Assembly (NCBI GenBank): GCA_039566865.1
Contig: CM076952.1
Coordinates: 17,876,501 to 17,940,500 of the forward strand
Direction of reading: 5' to 3'
DNA length: 64,000 bases
DNA from: Aurelia coerulea
Lineage: Eukaryota; Cnidaria; Scyphozoa; Semaeostomeae; Ulmaridae
Position 1 is the stretch's first letter. Each line of letters starts with the position of its first letter. The notes beneath the pieces are model-generated. The model searched no databases. It had not been told where the DNA came from and saw only the letters and a program-made list of their open reading frames with translations. Positions 28,701-42,500 of the stretch are shown here, piece by piece. Made by a program: the position numbers and the translations under genes.

Positions 28701-31700
28701 ATGAACGGGAAGCTTCGATGCATCAAAAACGGATCATAACAAAACGGAACAGTGTGAACTGAGAAATTTGAGAAATTAATGAGAAATTCTTTTTGTCGAT
28801 ATCGCTTGCATTATTCTTAATTCACAAGAAATTTTATAAAAATGCTTTATCTCAAAATCCTCGATCCAATTTGCAACCAATCCAGTCTTTTGATAATAGA
28901 AAATAGACAAAAAAGGCTGAATGAAAATCCCAAGAGTAAACAATTACGCAGCAGCCACTTCATACACCTAGCAAATGTTTGAAAAACGAAATAGACGGAT
29001 AGAATTTGTTTATGATAGCAGTGAGGCTAAAATGCCAGCAAATTTGATCAAGAATTTTACGCCTGTTCTGAAGGATTTTGAGATGAGGCATTTTTGTCAA
29101 TAGACCTTTTAGCTATTCTACAAAAGAGCCTGGATCGAGCGTTATTTTCATACATTTTTATACGCGACGTTCGATCGAGTGACGTTAGACATATCACAAT
29201 TGTGCACATTCGAAAATTCTGCAAAACATTGAAAATGTTGTTCGATTCTGATTCTTTTCAGAATAGCTAAAAGGTCTATTGCTTGTTACATGAAAACGAA
29301 AAGACCGATTTTGAAAAACTGAATTTTCTTATCTACCGGGTGTCCCAAAAAAACGCAGCAGATTCAAAAAATTCTGATGCAAGCTGCTTGAAATTAATAA
29401 TAAAAAGATTACTTTTCTCTAAATCTGCAATGATTAGATTAAATTTCGATATATTTTTCAGAATTTTTGGTGACTTGATTGAAGAGTTAAAAATCAACAA
29501 ACTTCAAATTTGATGTCAGGGCAAAACCAGAGCTACCAGCATTAGTGCAAAGTACACTGCACAATTAAAATCAATATCTAAAAGTAATATCTAAAACTTC
29601 ACATAGTTACGAACAAGCACAAGCACACAATTTAATTAAGAAAATGTAACAAAGGAATCCTTTACTGATTTGTGAGTTATCTCGAGGAAACTCTGTGTTG
29701 ATTTATGATTGGAAGTATAAATCTAATAATGGCCTTGTCATTCTACAAAACGTAAGCAACCATCATGAACACTTAAGAAGCACGACTGTGTTTTGAAAGA
29801 AATCTTTATGAAAATGTTTGTTCAATGTTCAATTAAATTGTGTGTTAGCGTGTTTGTCAGCAATGCTTTGCAATTGCAGGGATAGTCATGTTTTACAATT
29901 TGGCATAATGATTCACCACTGTTAACTGGTTTTGACCTCAGGGCAATTTTGAAGTTTGCTGATTTTTAACTATACAACCAATTCACCAAAAATTCTGAAA
30001 GATATATCAAAATTTAATCTAATTATTGCAAATTCAGATAAAAATAATCATTTTCTCAATAATTTCAAATAGCTTGCATCAGAATTTTTTGAATCTGTTG
30101 CGTTTTTTTAGACACCCGGTAAGTTGATATATTAGCTACACTGGTGTTATCAATTTATAGGAGTCTGATTTGTGATTCGACAGCTCCAGGCTTTCAAACC
30201 TCCAAACATATTTTTGACATTCATTCCTGCACCGCTTGAAATCTTCTGCGTTTCCAAGAAAAGGGTAACATACTTTATCAGGCCTAGCGATGAGCATCCA
30301 ATCTGAGATTATTTTAAAAATCACTTCATATTCATTCGATCTAAAGCCTTGTCACTACGCCAGCTGGGTGAGTGGCCGAGCGGCTGATACAGTTTCCGTA
30401 AGGTGATTGAAGTTAAGCTCGGTCGAATGAGGTCAAACTCTGGATGGGCGATCTTTCGGAGGCCTGACCTCGCAACTCACTTCGCCGTCCCATGCCTGGA
30501 TGTGGGCCTAAATTAGCTTTAAATAGCTAGAAATCCTTTCAGTTCACTTGAAATAAATTATTGAAAAAAGCTCAAATCTAGTGCCTTTATGGGACACCGG
30601 CATTGGATTTTCTCCGAGAAACATTTGATAGGATTTGTAACTTTTCCCGGGCCTTCAAAATCGAGATTTTTGGCTTCATATAAACCAATTCGAACTCACC
30701 TTTAAAGATACTTGTCGGAAGTTGCACTGAAGCCGTACTGCCAGGCGAACTGAAAGAATCTCCTTTAAAGTTCTGTACAGCATATTTACTCAGCCTAATC
30801 ACTGCAATAATAAATACAAAAATTAGCGATCAAATCAACGCACCGGTTCACATCAAGTTTTCAAAAAAGTAAGCGCGTTAATCATCTCATATGCCGGATG
30901 AATCATAAAAATATATACATTCTTTGAGTGAATACATCCTAGATCATACTAAAACTGTATAAACCATAGTGGGTGAAACTAGTCAGCACTGAATAAAAGA
31001 ATAAAAAGGGTTAATTCTTAGGATCAGAGAATAAAAAATACGGCCCCTCAGAGCTATGATTCTCAAATACTAATGATTTGATTTTTCTAACGCCAACCAA
31101 CGGCAGTGTTCTCTCATCATCGGGGCCTGAGTTTGGGCAATTAGTGCATTGGCCAAACGTGCACGCCGCTAATCCCTTAAATTATCCCTGGTTGGGGGTT
31201 ATAAGAAAGAAGCCAATTTTTTCCACAAGCCAATGCACTAATGTCCATGCCAATGTTCCCTGCCTCCAAAGAGACAATTGAACACGAGCATGAAAGATTT
31301 GCCGACGAAGAAATAAACAATCGCAAAAAAGGCGCGGGTGGGTGGGACAAGCGAAAAAATAAATCCCAGCGATTTCCAGCTCTCAGTCAGACGTCGAATG
31401 GCGAGCAACAAGATTATGAAAACCTTTATTCGAGGTCAATGTTTCCCGAACAAAAGGAACCATAGAAACCGAACTCCCTAAACAATACTTTGACTACGAT
31501 GATAAGGCCTCACGATGCCACAGGTATTCAAATTGCCTGATTATTCAGCCATGGCCAATTTCACATAAAGATCTCCGCTTTAATCTTTTAGAGAACAGGA
31601 GGGGTGCAAAAAGCCTCCGTTATGGGCACAAAAGAGGGGGGGGACAGTCACAATATTATTATCGTTCAGATATGAGAACACACGACCTCTTCGCCCGAAT

Positions 31701-34700
31701 TAACTGTGATGTAAAATTACATTTTAATCCCGATCAAAAGACCAAATTGATACCTGTCTTCTTCGAGTGGTTAGGGTTAGGGTTAGGGTTAGGGTTAGGG
31801 TTAGGGTTAGCGTTAGGGTTAACGGAACTCTTCAACGGTACTCTTCAATGGTACGGAACTCTTTAACGGTACACTGTATACACTCTTTGAAATGTTGTAA
31901 TACAAAAAATATAACGCTGATTTAAAAAATTACAACTGCGTTGCCGAGCTGAGGGCTTGACTCTATTTTGAGAATATATTCACAATTGAGAACGCATTAA
32001 TTTTGTCTCATTGAAGAATTCCAGAAACTAGCTTCCAATGGATTTTTCTCAGATTATAATATATCTCTGGCCAATTGCACAAGCCTCGATTAGAAACTAT
32101 TAAGTCTATTGTCCTCCTAAAAGATAATCCTATGGCGAGAGGACTTGTTGGAGCTTATTACCAAGATCTAGTTTCTCCAAGAGACAGACCCCGAGCAATT
32201 TCTATTTGGCTCAAATCCATTTTAATTGCTTCAAACAGTTAAGACGCCGTTCTAGTTGCAAGCCAAACCACTTACTCAGTCCGGCGATTTCTACAGTTTC
32301 ATTAACATCCGTTCTGTTAGAGTTAAGTAAATCCTTTGCAGCATTTAATCCAACATTTTCCAACTCCAATACAGGGTTTCCTCCATCAGCTGTCCCCTAT
32401 TCAAGTAAAGATAACTCGATTAAGCCTGGTTTAATATTTTCATAACAGAAAAGGGATAGTCGTCAGAGTCACCTCTAGTAACATGACAAAAAGAGGAAGA
32501 GAACGGTTATCCTCTGACGTGATGTACTAGACTTATTACAGTTCGTCCCTTGTTTTCGCTCGCAATTACAAAACTTTTTTACTTACTTATCTATTGAGGA
32601 GAATTATCTTACCTTCTCATTCATTGAATTGAATTGAATTGCTCGCTCAGGCAAATTGAGCGAAAAGGTTCAAATAAAAATAAAAAAAATTTGCGAAATT
32701 TACGACGAATTTTAATCAGTCTAGTGATGTACAACGATCATTCTTTTATCACGTAAAACCTAAACTAAAATATACCATACATTACTGGTCCTATCCACAG
32801 CTGGAAAAGACATGCAGTCACCTTGTTCCCACTGCAGATGGGACTTACAAATTAAACCACACAATTTCCAAACACAATTTACAACGATGATAGACCGGGC
32901 AGACCAAGAAGAACTTAAATTCATGACATCAACAAATTTCCGTACAATCGCTTCCGTACCAGTACCATGAAAAAAAGGCAAGGCCAAATCGGTACGATTT
33001 CATGCAGTTTTCATCCACGAACATATCACTCCCTACACATCTTGTACACCTGTGGCAGAAATCCATTTGTTTTCAAGAAAAATCCCTAACAATCCCTTTG
33101 TTTTCAAGAAGGATCCCTAACAATCCCTTTGTCTTCAAATATCTCGAGCACTCTCTTGAAAGAGCGACACATCCTTCGGTTTTAATTTCACAATGGCTAT
33201 CGTGTAAACGGTGCCCTATATCTATGTCATATCGCTAGTGGCAAGATCGCACAATGATCGAGACTATATCCAAACAGAGGTTTATCTAACACAGTTAAAC
33301 AAAGATTAAAAAAAGACGTAACAGAGACTACTTCACAGTTAAGGAAAGGGAGCGGGTGATGTGGTTAGGACTGGTAAATGACGATTGTCTGGGGCACACA
33401 GCCATTTCATTGACATTGCTCAGTATCAGACGGCTTCAAAAAGAGCTCTCTAAGTTGTTAACAGTGCTATGAAGGCGTAATGAAACAGATGCCTTCTATT
33501 TCACTTTATTTTTTTGTAAGTCACACTCTGATGAAGACACAAGTCAGAAAGGCCTCAGTGTGCTAAATATCTTGTCTTTTTTGCATCCGACCTTCTTTTA
33601 TACAGTTTATTCGTACAACTTTCTACCAATACTATTTCAGAAAAATAGAATGAAAGATGTCTTTCATGAAGATGCCCTCTTTCGTATGACAAGTTCCCAC
33701 TATTGAGCATGGTCTGCTGGGTGTCTCAAAATCTATTCGATATTTGATTAAATATACCGGGTGAACCAGAAAAAATTTCCCACTTTCGAAAATTCGTAGC
33801 GCCACAAATACTAGACTTATGACGATGAGTCTCTTGTTTCCTTGTGCTCTTTGACTTCAAGATGGCGCTTCAGTCAACAGAGACTCATAATATTACTCTG
33901 AAAAACCTGACCCTATTAGGCCTAATATGCTGGGATTCCTAGCATACCAATCAGATTGCGAGATTTGGCAAAGAACAATCAGTTTCGAACCTTCAATTCG
34001 ATTGACGCAGCTTACTAAATTTGAAGTAAGTTGCTGCGACAGGTACTTGAAGATTTCTCTGATATGTTTTGGTCTTAAATTGCAGCATTAAAAGACTTAT
34101 TTTGCACTCACCAGGTAAAGTGAACTTTCTTCTTCAGATGAATACCAAGTTTTGTTGATTAAGTGTCTGCTTACCGTGGTTTCTATCGCATTTCCTTTCT
34201 GAGGAGTGACCTTTGAACAGAGTCGAAGCAGTCGTTCGACCCAGATTCGATCAATCGAATGCAGAAGATAGGGTCAGGTTTTTAACTGTTTCATTATGAG
34301 TCCCTGTGAGCAAGGTACCGCAGGGATACAAGGGACTCATCGTCATAAGTCTATTCATGGATTTGGATGATTCAAATTCTATTTAAAAGCCAAAAGATCG
34401 AAGTATTTTTGTGATTTTTATCGTCTTCTTACGAGCACTGCAAATATAGGTAGATTCAACTTTAAAGAAATTTCATATTTGCAAAATGACTGAAAAAGGC
34501 CCAAAACACTTGATCAAATCATTAGGACGCTCCTCACACAGAACAATACGCACGGGCGGTTCACCTCTCTCAAGAGTTATAAGACATAGATTTGCAAACA
34601 GATACTAAAGATTTTCAATCCCATGGTAATAGATGTGCAGACGATATCTCTCACCCATGAGAAATTGCATTTTCTCTGTTGTTCTGAGCGATGAGTCCTT

Positions 34701-36542
34701 TAGGATTTGATCAAGCATTTTAGGCCTTTTTCAGTCATTTTGCAACCATCGAGTTTTTGTAAACTTGAATCTACCAATTTTTCCAGTGCTCGTAAGAAGG
34801 TGAGAAAAATCACAAAAATACTTCAATCTTTTGGCTGTCAAGCAAATATTGATTCATTCCAATCCATTCAGTACTCTTGGTGCTATGAATTTTCAAAAGT
34901 GGGAACTTTTTTCTGGCTCACCCGGTACAGTAAAAAATAACGACATCATAAACGGGCTCCATGCATATGGTACGATAACCCTATCCAGCCAGACTCTGAT
35001 CCAAAAGAAGGCTCAAATCTTTAAAAAGGTTGGTGTAAAATTCGATTACAATTTTCTTTTAATTAAAAGGCTTGGAAGGAACTTAGGGTATTTTGCTGTA
35101 AATTTGCCGTGGAAATTTATTGATGTCTTGATTAGTTTCAAAATGGCGGCATTTATTAAATTTGAGGCTATGACGTCATCAAATTTCTAAATCCTAAACC
35201 AGAAAAGCTATAGATTTCTGCTTGCCACCATATTGTAGACCTTCATAAACTATGGTTTTCTTGAAAGTTATATCATTTCTCCTCTATTGGTTTAGGATTT
35301 ACGATGATTTGAATATTTTCAACATCGTCCATGACTTTTTTCAAAAATAATTAAATTGCTGCCATTTTGAAAAAAATCAAGATATCAAAAACTTTCTACG
35401 GCAGATTTACAGCAAAGTACCATAAGCTCCTTTCAAGCGATTCAATTCAAAGAAAAGTGTCAGAATTTTACACCACCTTTGTAAAGATTCGGATGATTCT
35501 CGTCTTCATTCTGTTTCTGATACTACCGTACATGGTTGTGATGGTGAGAGCATATTACCTTCAGAAATACATCTTGATAGGGAGCAAGTAGTGGAGACTG
35601 CTTGAAAAGTGCAATAGTATTGTTGATATTTGAAAAGATGCCATTTGAAGTCATATTAACATAACCTACAAAAAATACAAAAACATTTATTAGCTGATTG
35701 CAGGATGCCCTAGATCAGAGTATTCTTAGTATTTATTATTCTTATTATTCTTAGTAAAAAAAAAATTTTTAATTTTTTTTCAAATACTAAAAATACTCTG
35801 ATCAAGGGTAATTGCAGGATTGCAGACAAAGAAAACTTTTGTAAACTACGAGTTGTCCTACGTTATTAATGATTCTATATAAAAAGCTCTATTAAGCCCC
35901 CCTCTCTATTAAGTCCCCCTCTCTAATAAGCCCCCTCTCTAATAAAGGCCCTCCCCTCTGAACCAAAATCAAAATAAGCCTCCACTCTCTATTTGGTAAG
36001 AATAAGCCCCCCCCCCCCCCCTCCTCCCACTTATATCAAATTCCAGAGGCTACAAAGGATTTTCCATTCATTGAGCAGAATATGTTAATTCTAATGTGGC
36101 TTGAGATAAAACTGTGTCGAATTTATGTGTTTCACTCGTAAAATTGTCTGTTGAATTGCAAAATATGGTGTAAAAGAACTAAAAAGTTATCATATGTATC
36201 CTTGTCATTTGATGTTGTGAATAAACCCCTTTTAAGCCTCCTTTGGAGTGTCCGACATTGAATAAGCCCCTAATAGAGCTTTTACGGAAATTCGCAACTT
36301 TGAGCCCCTTTAGATATCTGCATATCCCTGCAGCATTACTCGAAATAAGGCAATACGGGATATTTTCATCCTAAGGACCTAAACTCTTGATTTATCGTTT
36401 CAAAAAGCTTTTGTTGCCAAACACTTCCTTCAGTAACATAACCTAATGTTGTCATTTTACGCATTTTCTGTTCTGTCTATTGGGATATGATTGCAACAGT
36501 GCTTCGATGTCGATGTCGATGTCGATGTCGATGTCGATGTCG

Positions 36543-36577
<35 letters not shown>

Positions 36578-39500
36578 GCTGTTGTCGTTGTTGTATCTTT
36601 ATTCTAAATCGATACAAAATCGCGTGCTTGCTTACTTTTTCAACTCGTGGCTCAAACAACCTTACCTTTTTTGCAACTGCATATTGCTAATTTGGTGTTG
36701 CCACATGGTACATCATCAAATGAGCGATGCAGAATACCATGTTTGTCTCTTTTCTTTCTGTTCCATAAAACTGCACATTTACCACTCATATTTGGTTCGC
36801 CGGTGTGCCATTTAGAGTCATTATGCGCCAGCATAGTCCCGTCTACCCATGTGAAGTCAACACCCTGTTAAAGAAATGAGATGGTCAGGGGTGGAAAAAT
36901 TTTCGGACGACAGCAACAAGGGTCCAAAACTTTTTCAAAATAGCAGAAACAAAAATGAAAGGGTGTAGCAAGGGAATTGAAAGAAAAAAATGAAATGTGA
37001 AATTGGATTCAACAGTTTTATAATATCTAGCTTTAGATGGCGTTCACACGCGATGCCGGCACATTTTGAAAACGGTGAAAAATGTGACGGTGGCAAAATT
37101 TGAGCTAGCATTCACACGATACCGTTTTCGAAATCTGCCTGCCAAAAATGTACCGTTTTCGTGTGAACGGGAGGCCAGTCCGGCACATTTTCTAACCGTT
37201 TTCAAAACGTGCCGGCATCGTGTGAACGCAGTCTTACTGGCAAAATAGCAGTCTATTGTACTTTTTCTGTCAGTTCAAATAAATGTGCAATCACTTTACG
37301 CTATATTTTCAAACGACTGCGTGGAAAAGTAGCAACCAAAAGTAATTTTCATGCAACGAAATATTAGGTACTGCCTAAGGCATGGTAATGACGCTCAACT
37401 GCCAAAAGTACGAACTATGGCCTTTGGAGTTGAGTCCATTACTTACCTTGGAAATAAACTGTGGCAGCATTTACCGCAAGAACTAAAACAATTAAACAGG
37501 CTTCCTATGTTCAAAAAACGAATTAGATGTTGGAATGGTGGAACATGCAACTGTACGCTTTGCAAAGTATATATCCCGCAAGTTGGGTTTCTAACATGAT
37601 AGATTTTAACTCTGATTTGTCCTGTAATATATGTTAATTTTAGTTTTATTGTAAATTATGTATATTGTAAATAGTAGGCCTTAATTAGCTGCAATTTAGT
37701 TATTCATTTTTAGCCTACTTTGAATAGATATTTAATAACAATGATAATAATAAACCTAAACCTCATCACTCTTATCAAATAAAAACTTCGTGAAAGAATT
37801 AGGTATATTTCATTTACTTTAGGGAGCAGTCATTTTCAATGCTGGTACCAGGACGGAGGATAGTTTCACACAATCAGACAATATTTCATAACCCATCTTC
37901 AACACAGAAAAAAATTTTTCCCATCACCTTTCAGGAAACCGGTTTGATACCCCCATCCAGAACTATTCGAGGACGTATGAAAATGCACACATACTAAGTT
38001 TTTCTATGCGATTTCCATACCAGTCAAGTAATTCACCATTTCCAGATGTCTGACTGATGACTTCATATAAATATTTGATATTTTTCATGCAAAATAGGTT
38101 TGCACCCAATGAGGATGTTCCTTAATATTTTCGTACCCCCACAAAGTAATGGAAAAGCTTTTCATACACCTGTCCAAAATCCTCCGCCCCAGCACCCAGG
38201 ATTACAAGTGACCGCTCCCTTACATACCGTATAGTGCTAAAAGTGCTTGCTTCCTGTCTACCCAGCAAACAAGGGTAGCATAGGTTCCACATCTTTGACT
38301 CGGCGTAAAAAGGTGGGTTTAAAATTCAATGACCTATTTCTTCTGATTGAATGGCTTAAGAGAAACTTTAGGTATTTATCTGTAATTCTACCGTTGGACT
38401 TTCCAGAAATTTTGAATATTTTTCAAAATTACAGCGTATTTTCCATTTCAGCTCATTTTAGGATGTGACGTCATCAAATTTCTAAATCATAAACCAGATG
38501 AGTGACAGACTTTTGCTTGATATCATATTGTAGGCATCCATAAAACATAGTTCTCTTCGAAATTACTTCATGTTGCGTCACACGGTTTAGAAATTACGAT
38601 GGTTTTAAGTTTTTTTTTAATTTTTCTTGAATTCCTGAAAAAGAAGAAAAACACTCTAATTCTGAAAATATTAAAGATTTCAGAAAAGTCCAACGGTAGA
38701 ATTATAGATAAATAGCTAAAGTTTCTTTGAAGTCATTCAGTTCAAAGAAATAGGTCACTCAAATTTACACCAGCCTTTTTACAGATTTGAAACATATGCT
38801 AACAAGGAGAGCAGTTAGTGAAAAACCAACAGGTTGCAAAGAAGAAGGTCTGTTGACTTTCATCTATGGTTCCAGAAGGCAAAATATTTTCCAGCCCGGG
38901 GTTCCAGCCCTGGAGATGATCACGGCTCAAACTCAACATATTGTTAGAGTGAAAAGAGCGTTTGCAGAAATTTACGACAAAATAGTTATCCGATTTCCAA
39001 GAGCACTAAACCGTTTCAATGAAAAAGATTAGCTTAAATTTGAAAGCTTTTTCACAGTAACTTCTAGATCTACAGGATGAGTAAAAACCAATCAACATGT
39101 GAAAGACCACTGCCCCCCGGATATCAAGACGATAATATTGGAAAATAGTCATTTAATAAAGGAGATGCTGAAATCCATTTTAAAATTTACCAGATTGAAA
39201 TCGGCCACTCCGTTCTGAAGTTATTAGGTATTTTCTTTTGAAAGCCCCTTCAAGAAACCCATGAAACAGGCTTAAAATCGCGACCAGATGTTTCAAATAT
39301 TTCTGCCTAATACAAAATGTCGAAATCAAGCTAGATGAAAAGGGAAGACAGCCGAAAGGGAAACAGAAGGAATAGCAAGGGAATGGCGGCAACAGTTAAG
39401 AGCAGAAAAGGGGAGCAAACTATCCCAAGAGAAGTTCAAAATGCGTTGCGACGTGAAATGGTGGCGAAAATGCAAAGAAGCAGAATAGGCGCCGTCTGTC

Positions 39501-42500
39501 CCAAGGGAGGTACTAAAACGTAGCGACGCTAAATAAAAAAATAAGACAAAAAAACCGATGACTGAAGCAAAAGGTACTCGACTTTATTATTATTATTATT
39601 ATTATAACATTCTTTATAAAGTTGGTTATTAAAAATAGCTCTTCTTCAAGAACTAATAAAGACCAACTATTTACAAAACAAAAATAAATTACAGTTCATG
39701 ATAAGAAACGAAAATACCCTAAAATACCCTATTTACAAATTTTGCAACGGCAAGTCTCTCCAATCCATTTTTTTATGCATGACTTAAAAGAACAGACGGA
39801 GGTGGCAATTTTTGTATCATTGGGCAGGGAATTCCATAATATGCTACCACGAAAAGATAAACTATCGTTGCCATAAGTAGTTGTTTTAGTTTGAGGCAAC
39901 ATCAACAGATTCTTTGATCGTAGATTGTAATTATTGTCCTTTTCATGGAACATATCCCACAAAAAAGAAGGGTTTTGTTGTGTTAAACTGCTATAAACCT
40001 CGAGCATTAACTTTTGCAAGTTCTTTTGATGAATAGTGCACTCCTTTCCTCTCTGTAACAACTCATCAAAAGAAGATATAAAATCGTTGAAGAGAATTCG
40101 AAGCGCTCTCTTATGGGTGCGATTGAGATCATTATTCGCAACCTTTCCGCAAAACATCCATATCAACGGACAATAATTAAACTGAGACATTATGAATGAG
40201 TTGTACAGTAAAAGAGATTGTTTCTCATCTAAATAATTTGAGACTCTAGAGAAGGCTCGTCCCTAAACACGTTCACGTAACACAAAAAGGAAGAAAAAAT
40301 AAATCAAACAACCTTCAATTAAAAACTACATAGAACTGTGGAAGAGCGGTAGGTCTAAGAATCCACAAGTCTAACGTTGAGTCCTGTATGTGCAAAAGTA
40401 TCCCACTTGAACTGCTAAAAACCTTGCCTAACATTAGTATCTCCAACCAACCGATCAATAATCTGGAAAGTAACATCCTCTAGAAAACCATGATGCCCTA
40501 CAGATGCAAAATGCCTAAAAATACCCGCCTGCGTAACCATTGGAATAACCTCCCAGCCGAGACCAAGCAGGCAACCTGCATTAAGGTTTTTAAACAAAGT
40601 ACAAAATAGACTGGGGTATTTCTAGCGGTCTGGTGGCTACCGCACCCGTTGCTTCTGTGCTTGATTTCTGCTGGGTCAACGATGGAGATTTTGGATCTCC
40701 GTTGTCGGTTTAGTGTGGGTTAGGCATGGGAGCAGGGGCTGTGTTGGTTGCTGGATTGTTTGCTTTCATTTTTCAAAGTTAGGTTTTACGGTTTTGTTGT
40801 ATGAAGCATTTATTGTAAGTAATTCTTAGATATTTCTAGCATGCATGCAGTATCTTGTAAGTTTTTATGTGGAGATCCTTGAAAATCAGCCACTAGGCTG
40901 AAGGGTCTCCATCCTTAATAATAAATTGAAATTAAATTTCTCCCTTATCAAACCTACTGCTACACGACTTATAATTATTAAACCTAGACTTGTGCGAAAG
41001 AGGGTAAAAGTGCTACCTACATATTGCATACGAGACCTTACTACCCAACAGATAAACCTCGAGATAAACCACTCCCAGCGAATCGCAATCAAATCTAGAG
41101 TTAATCCTATATTCCTTACCAGTAACGTGACAAACAAACTTATCCCCTTTCGACATAAACTTACAGACTTGACAACGATCTTTGCCACATCGATAACAGC
41201 CCTTAATAGGATCCTCTTGCTGCACCGGAGCAAGCTTCGCCCTGACCAGAGTGTCCTTAAGATTTTTGGCACGTCTGAAGGCAATGAGTGGCTTGCTCGG
41301 AAACACATTCTTGTGTTTTTCAGACGCATCCAACATTGGCTGAAGTCAGCTCAGTGCACCATAGATCCCATTAAGAGCTGGATAATACGACACTACGAAT
41401 GGGATACGGTCCCCCGACCCCTATTACGTGCCCCATCCTCACTCAAAAGCATGTCCATATCCATTGTCTTAACCCTATCCACCTGCTCCCTAACAGTAGC
41501 AGTAGGTAACAGATACGACACTACAAATGGGATACGGTCCCCCGACCATACAGCAATTACTTAAACACGAATTAGCACATGTTATCCTGTTGGGAGGATG
41601 AAATTACCCTAAATAATGTTGTTATGTCCCCAGCAAGGTTTCCGAAAAGTCCACCGGTAGCATTATAGCAAGGTAACTCAATTTTCGCTCAAGCCATGCA
41701 ATTAAAAAAATGGGTCGTAGAGTTTGACACCATGGTGTACATTAAGGGGTGGAGCAACTCTCTTAAAGATTTGGAACCTATGCTACCAGGTACTACTATA
41801 CCGGGTGTCTCAAAAAAGAGTTTACAGATTTGGTTGACTCCAGCGATGTGAATTTAGCTCTAAGCAATGACTAATCACTCTAAAAATGTTCCTGAATAGT
41901 TAACTTGAATATAGGTATCTTGTATGTTGGTATTGGTCCTTTGAGAGCAGATATATCAATCTTGAAAGCTCCAATTTGCGTCCACTTGCAATTCAGAGCT
42001 TTGGCCTTTTGGCCTAAGAAAATTCCTGAAGCACATCGAAATTAAGAAAGGAAATTAATAAAAAATTAAGAAACTTCTCATTGGATGACTAGGGGGTGAC
42101 TTCTGCAAAACAGACTTACGCAAGATCTAATATTTTTTCAAATTTTATCAAGGCTATGGTTTATTTATACGCTGTGCCTTAAGAATTTGCTTAGGCCAAA
42201 AGGCTAAAGCTCTGGTTTGCAGGAAGAGGCAAATTTCAGCTTTCGAGCTTAACATGTCTGCTCTCAAAGCACTGATACCAACAAACGAGGTACCTATGTT
42301 CAAGTTAACTATCGAGGAACATTTTTGGAGTGATTAGACATTGATTGAAGCTAAAATCACACCGCTAGAGTCAACCAAATCCGTCTACATTTTTTTAGGA
42401 CACCCGGTACTAAAACAAACTATTTTGCATTAACAATAAACATAATATCATATCTTACCGTCGTCCTTCTTGCACCAAGCCAAAGAATATTCGGTTTGTT

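Noticed and set aside
36477..36815. Poly-Leu, poly-Cys and poly-Gln/His open frames
   Set aside because: They are translations of a (GATGTC)n(GTT)n microsatellite; no conserved flanks.
40926..41564. A 212-codon plus-strand open frame
   Set aside because: It is antisense to the Penelope-like GIY-YIG fragment, whose minus-strand frame shows the conserved Cys and YVGST motifs.
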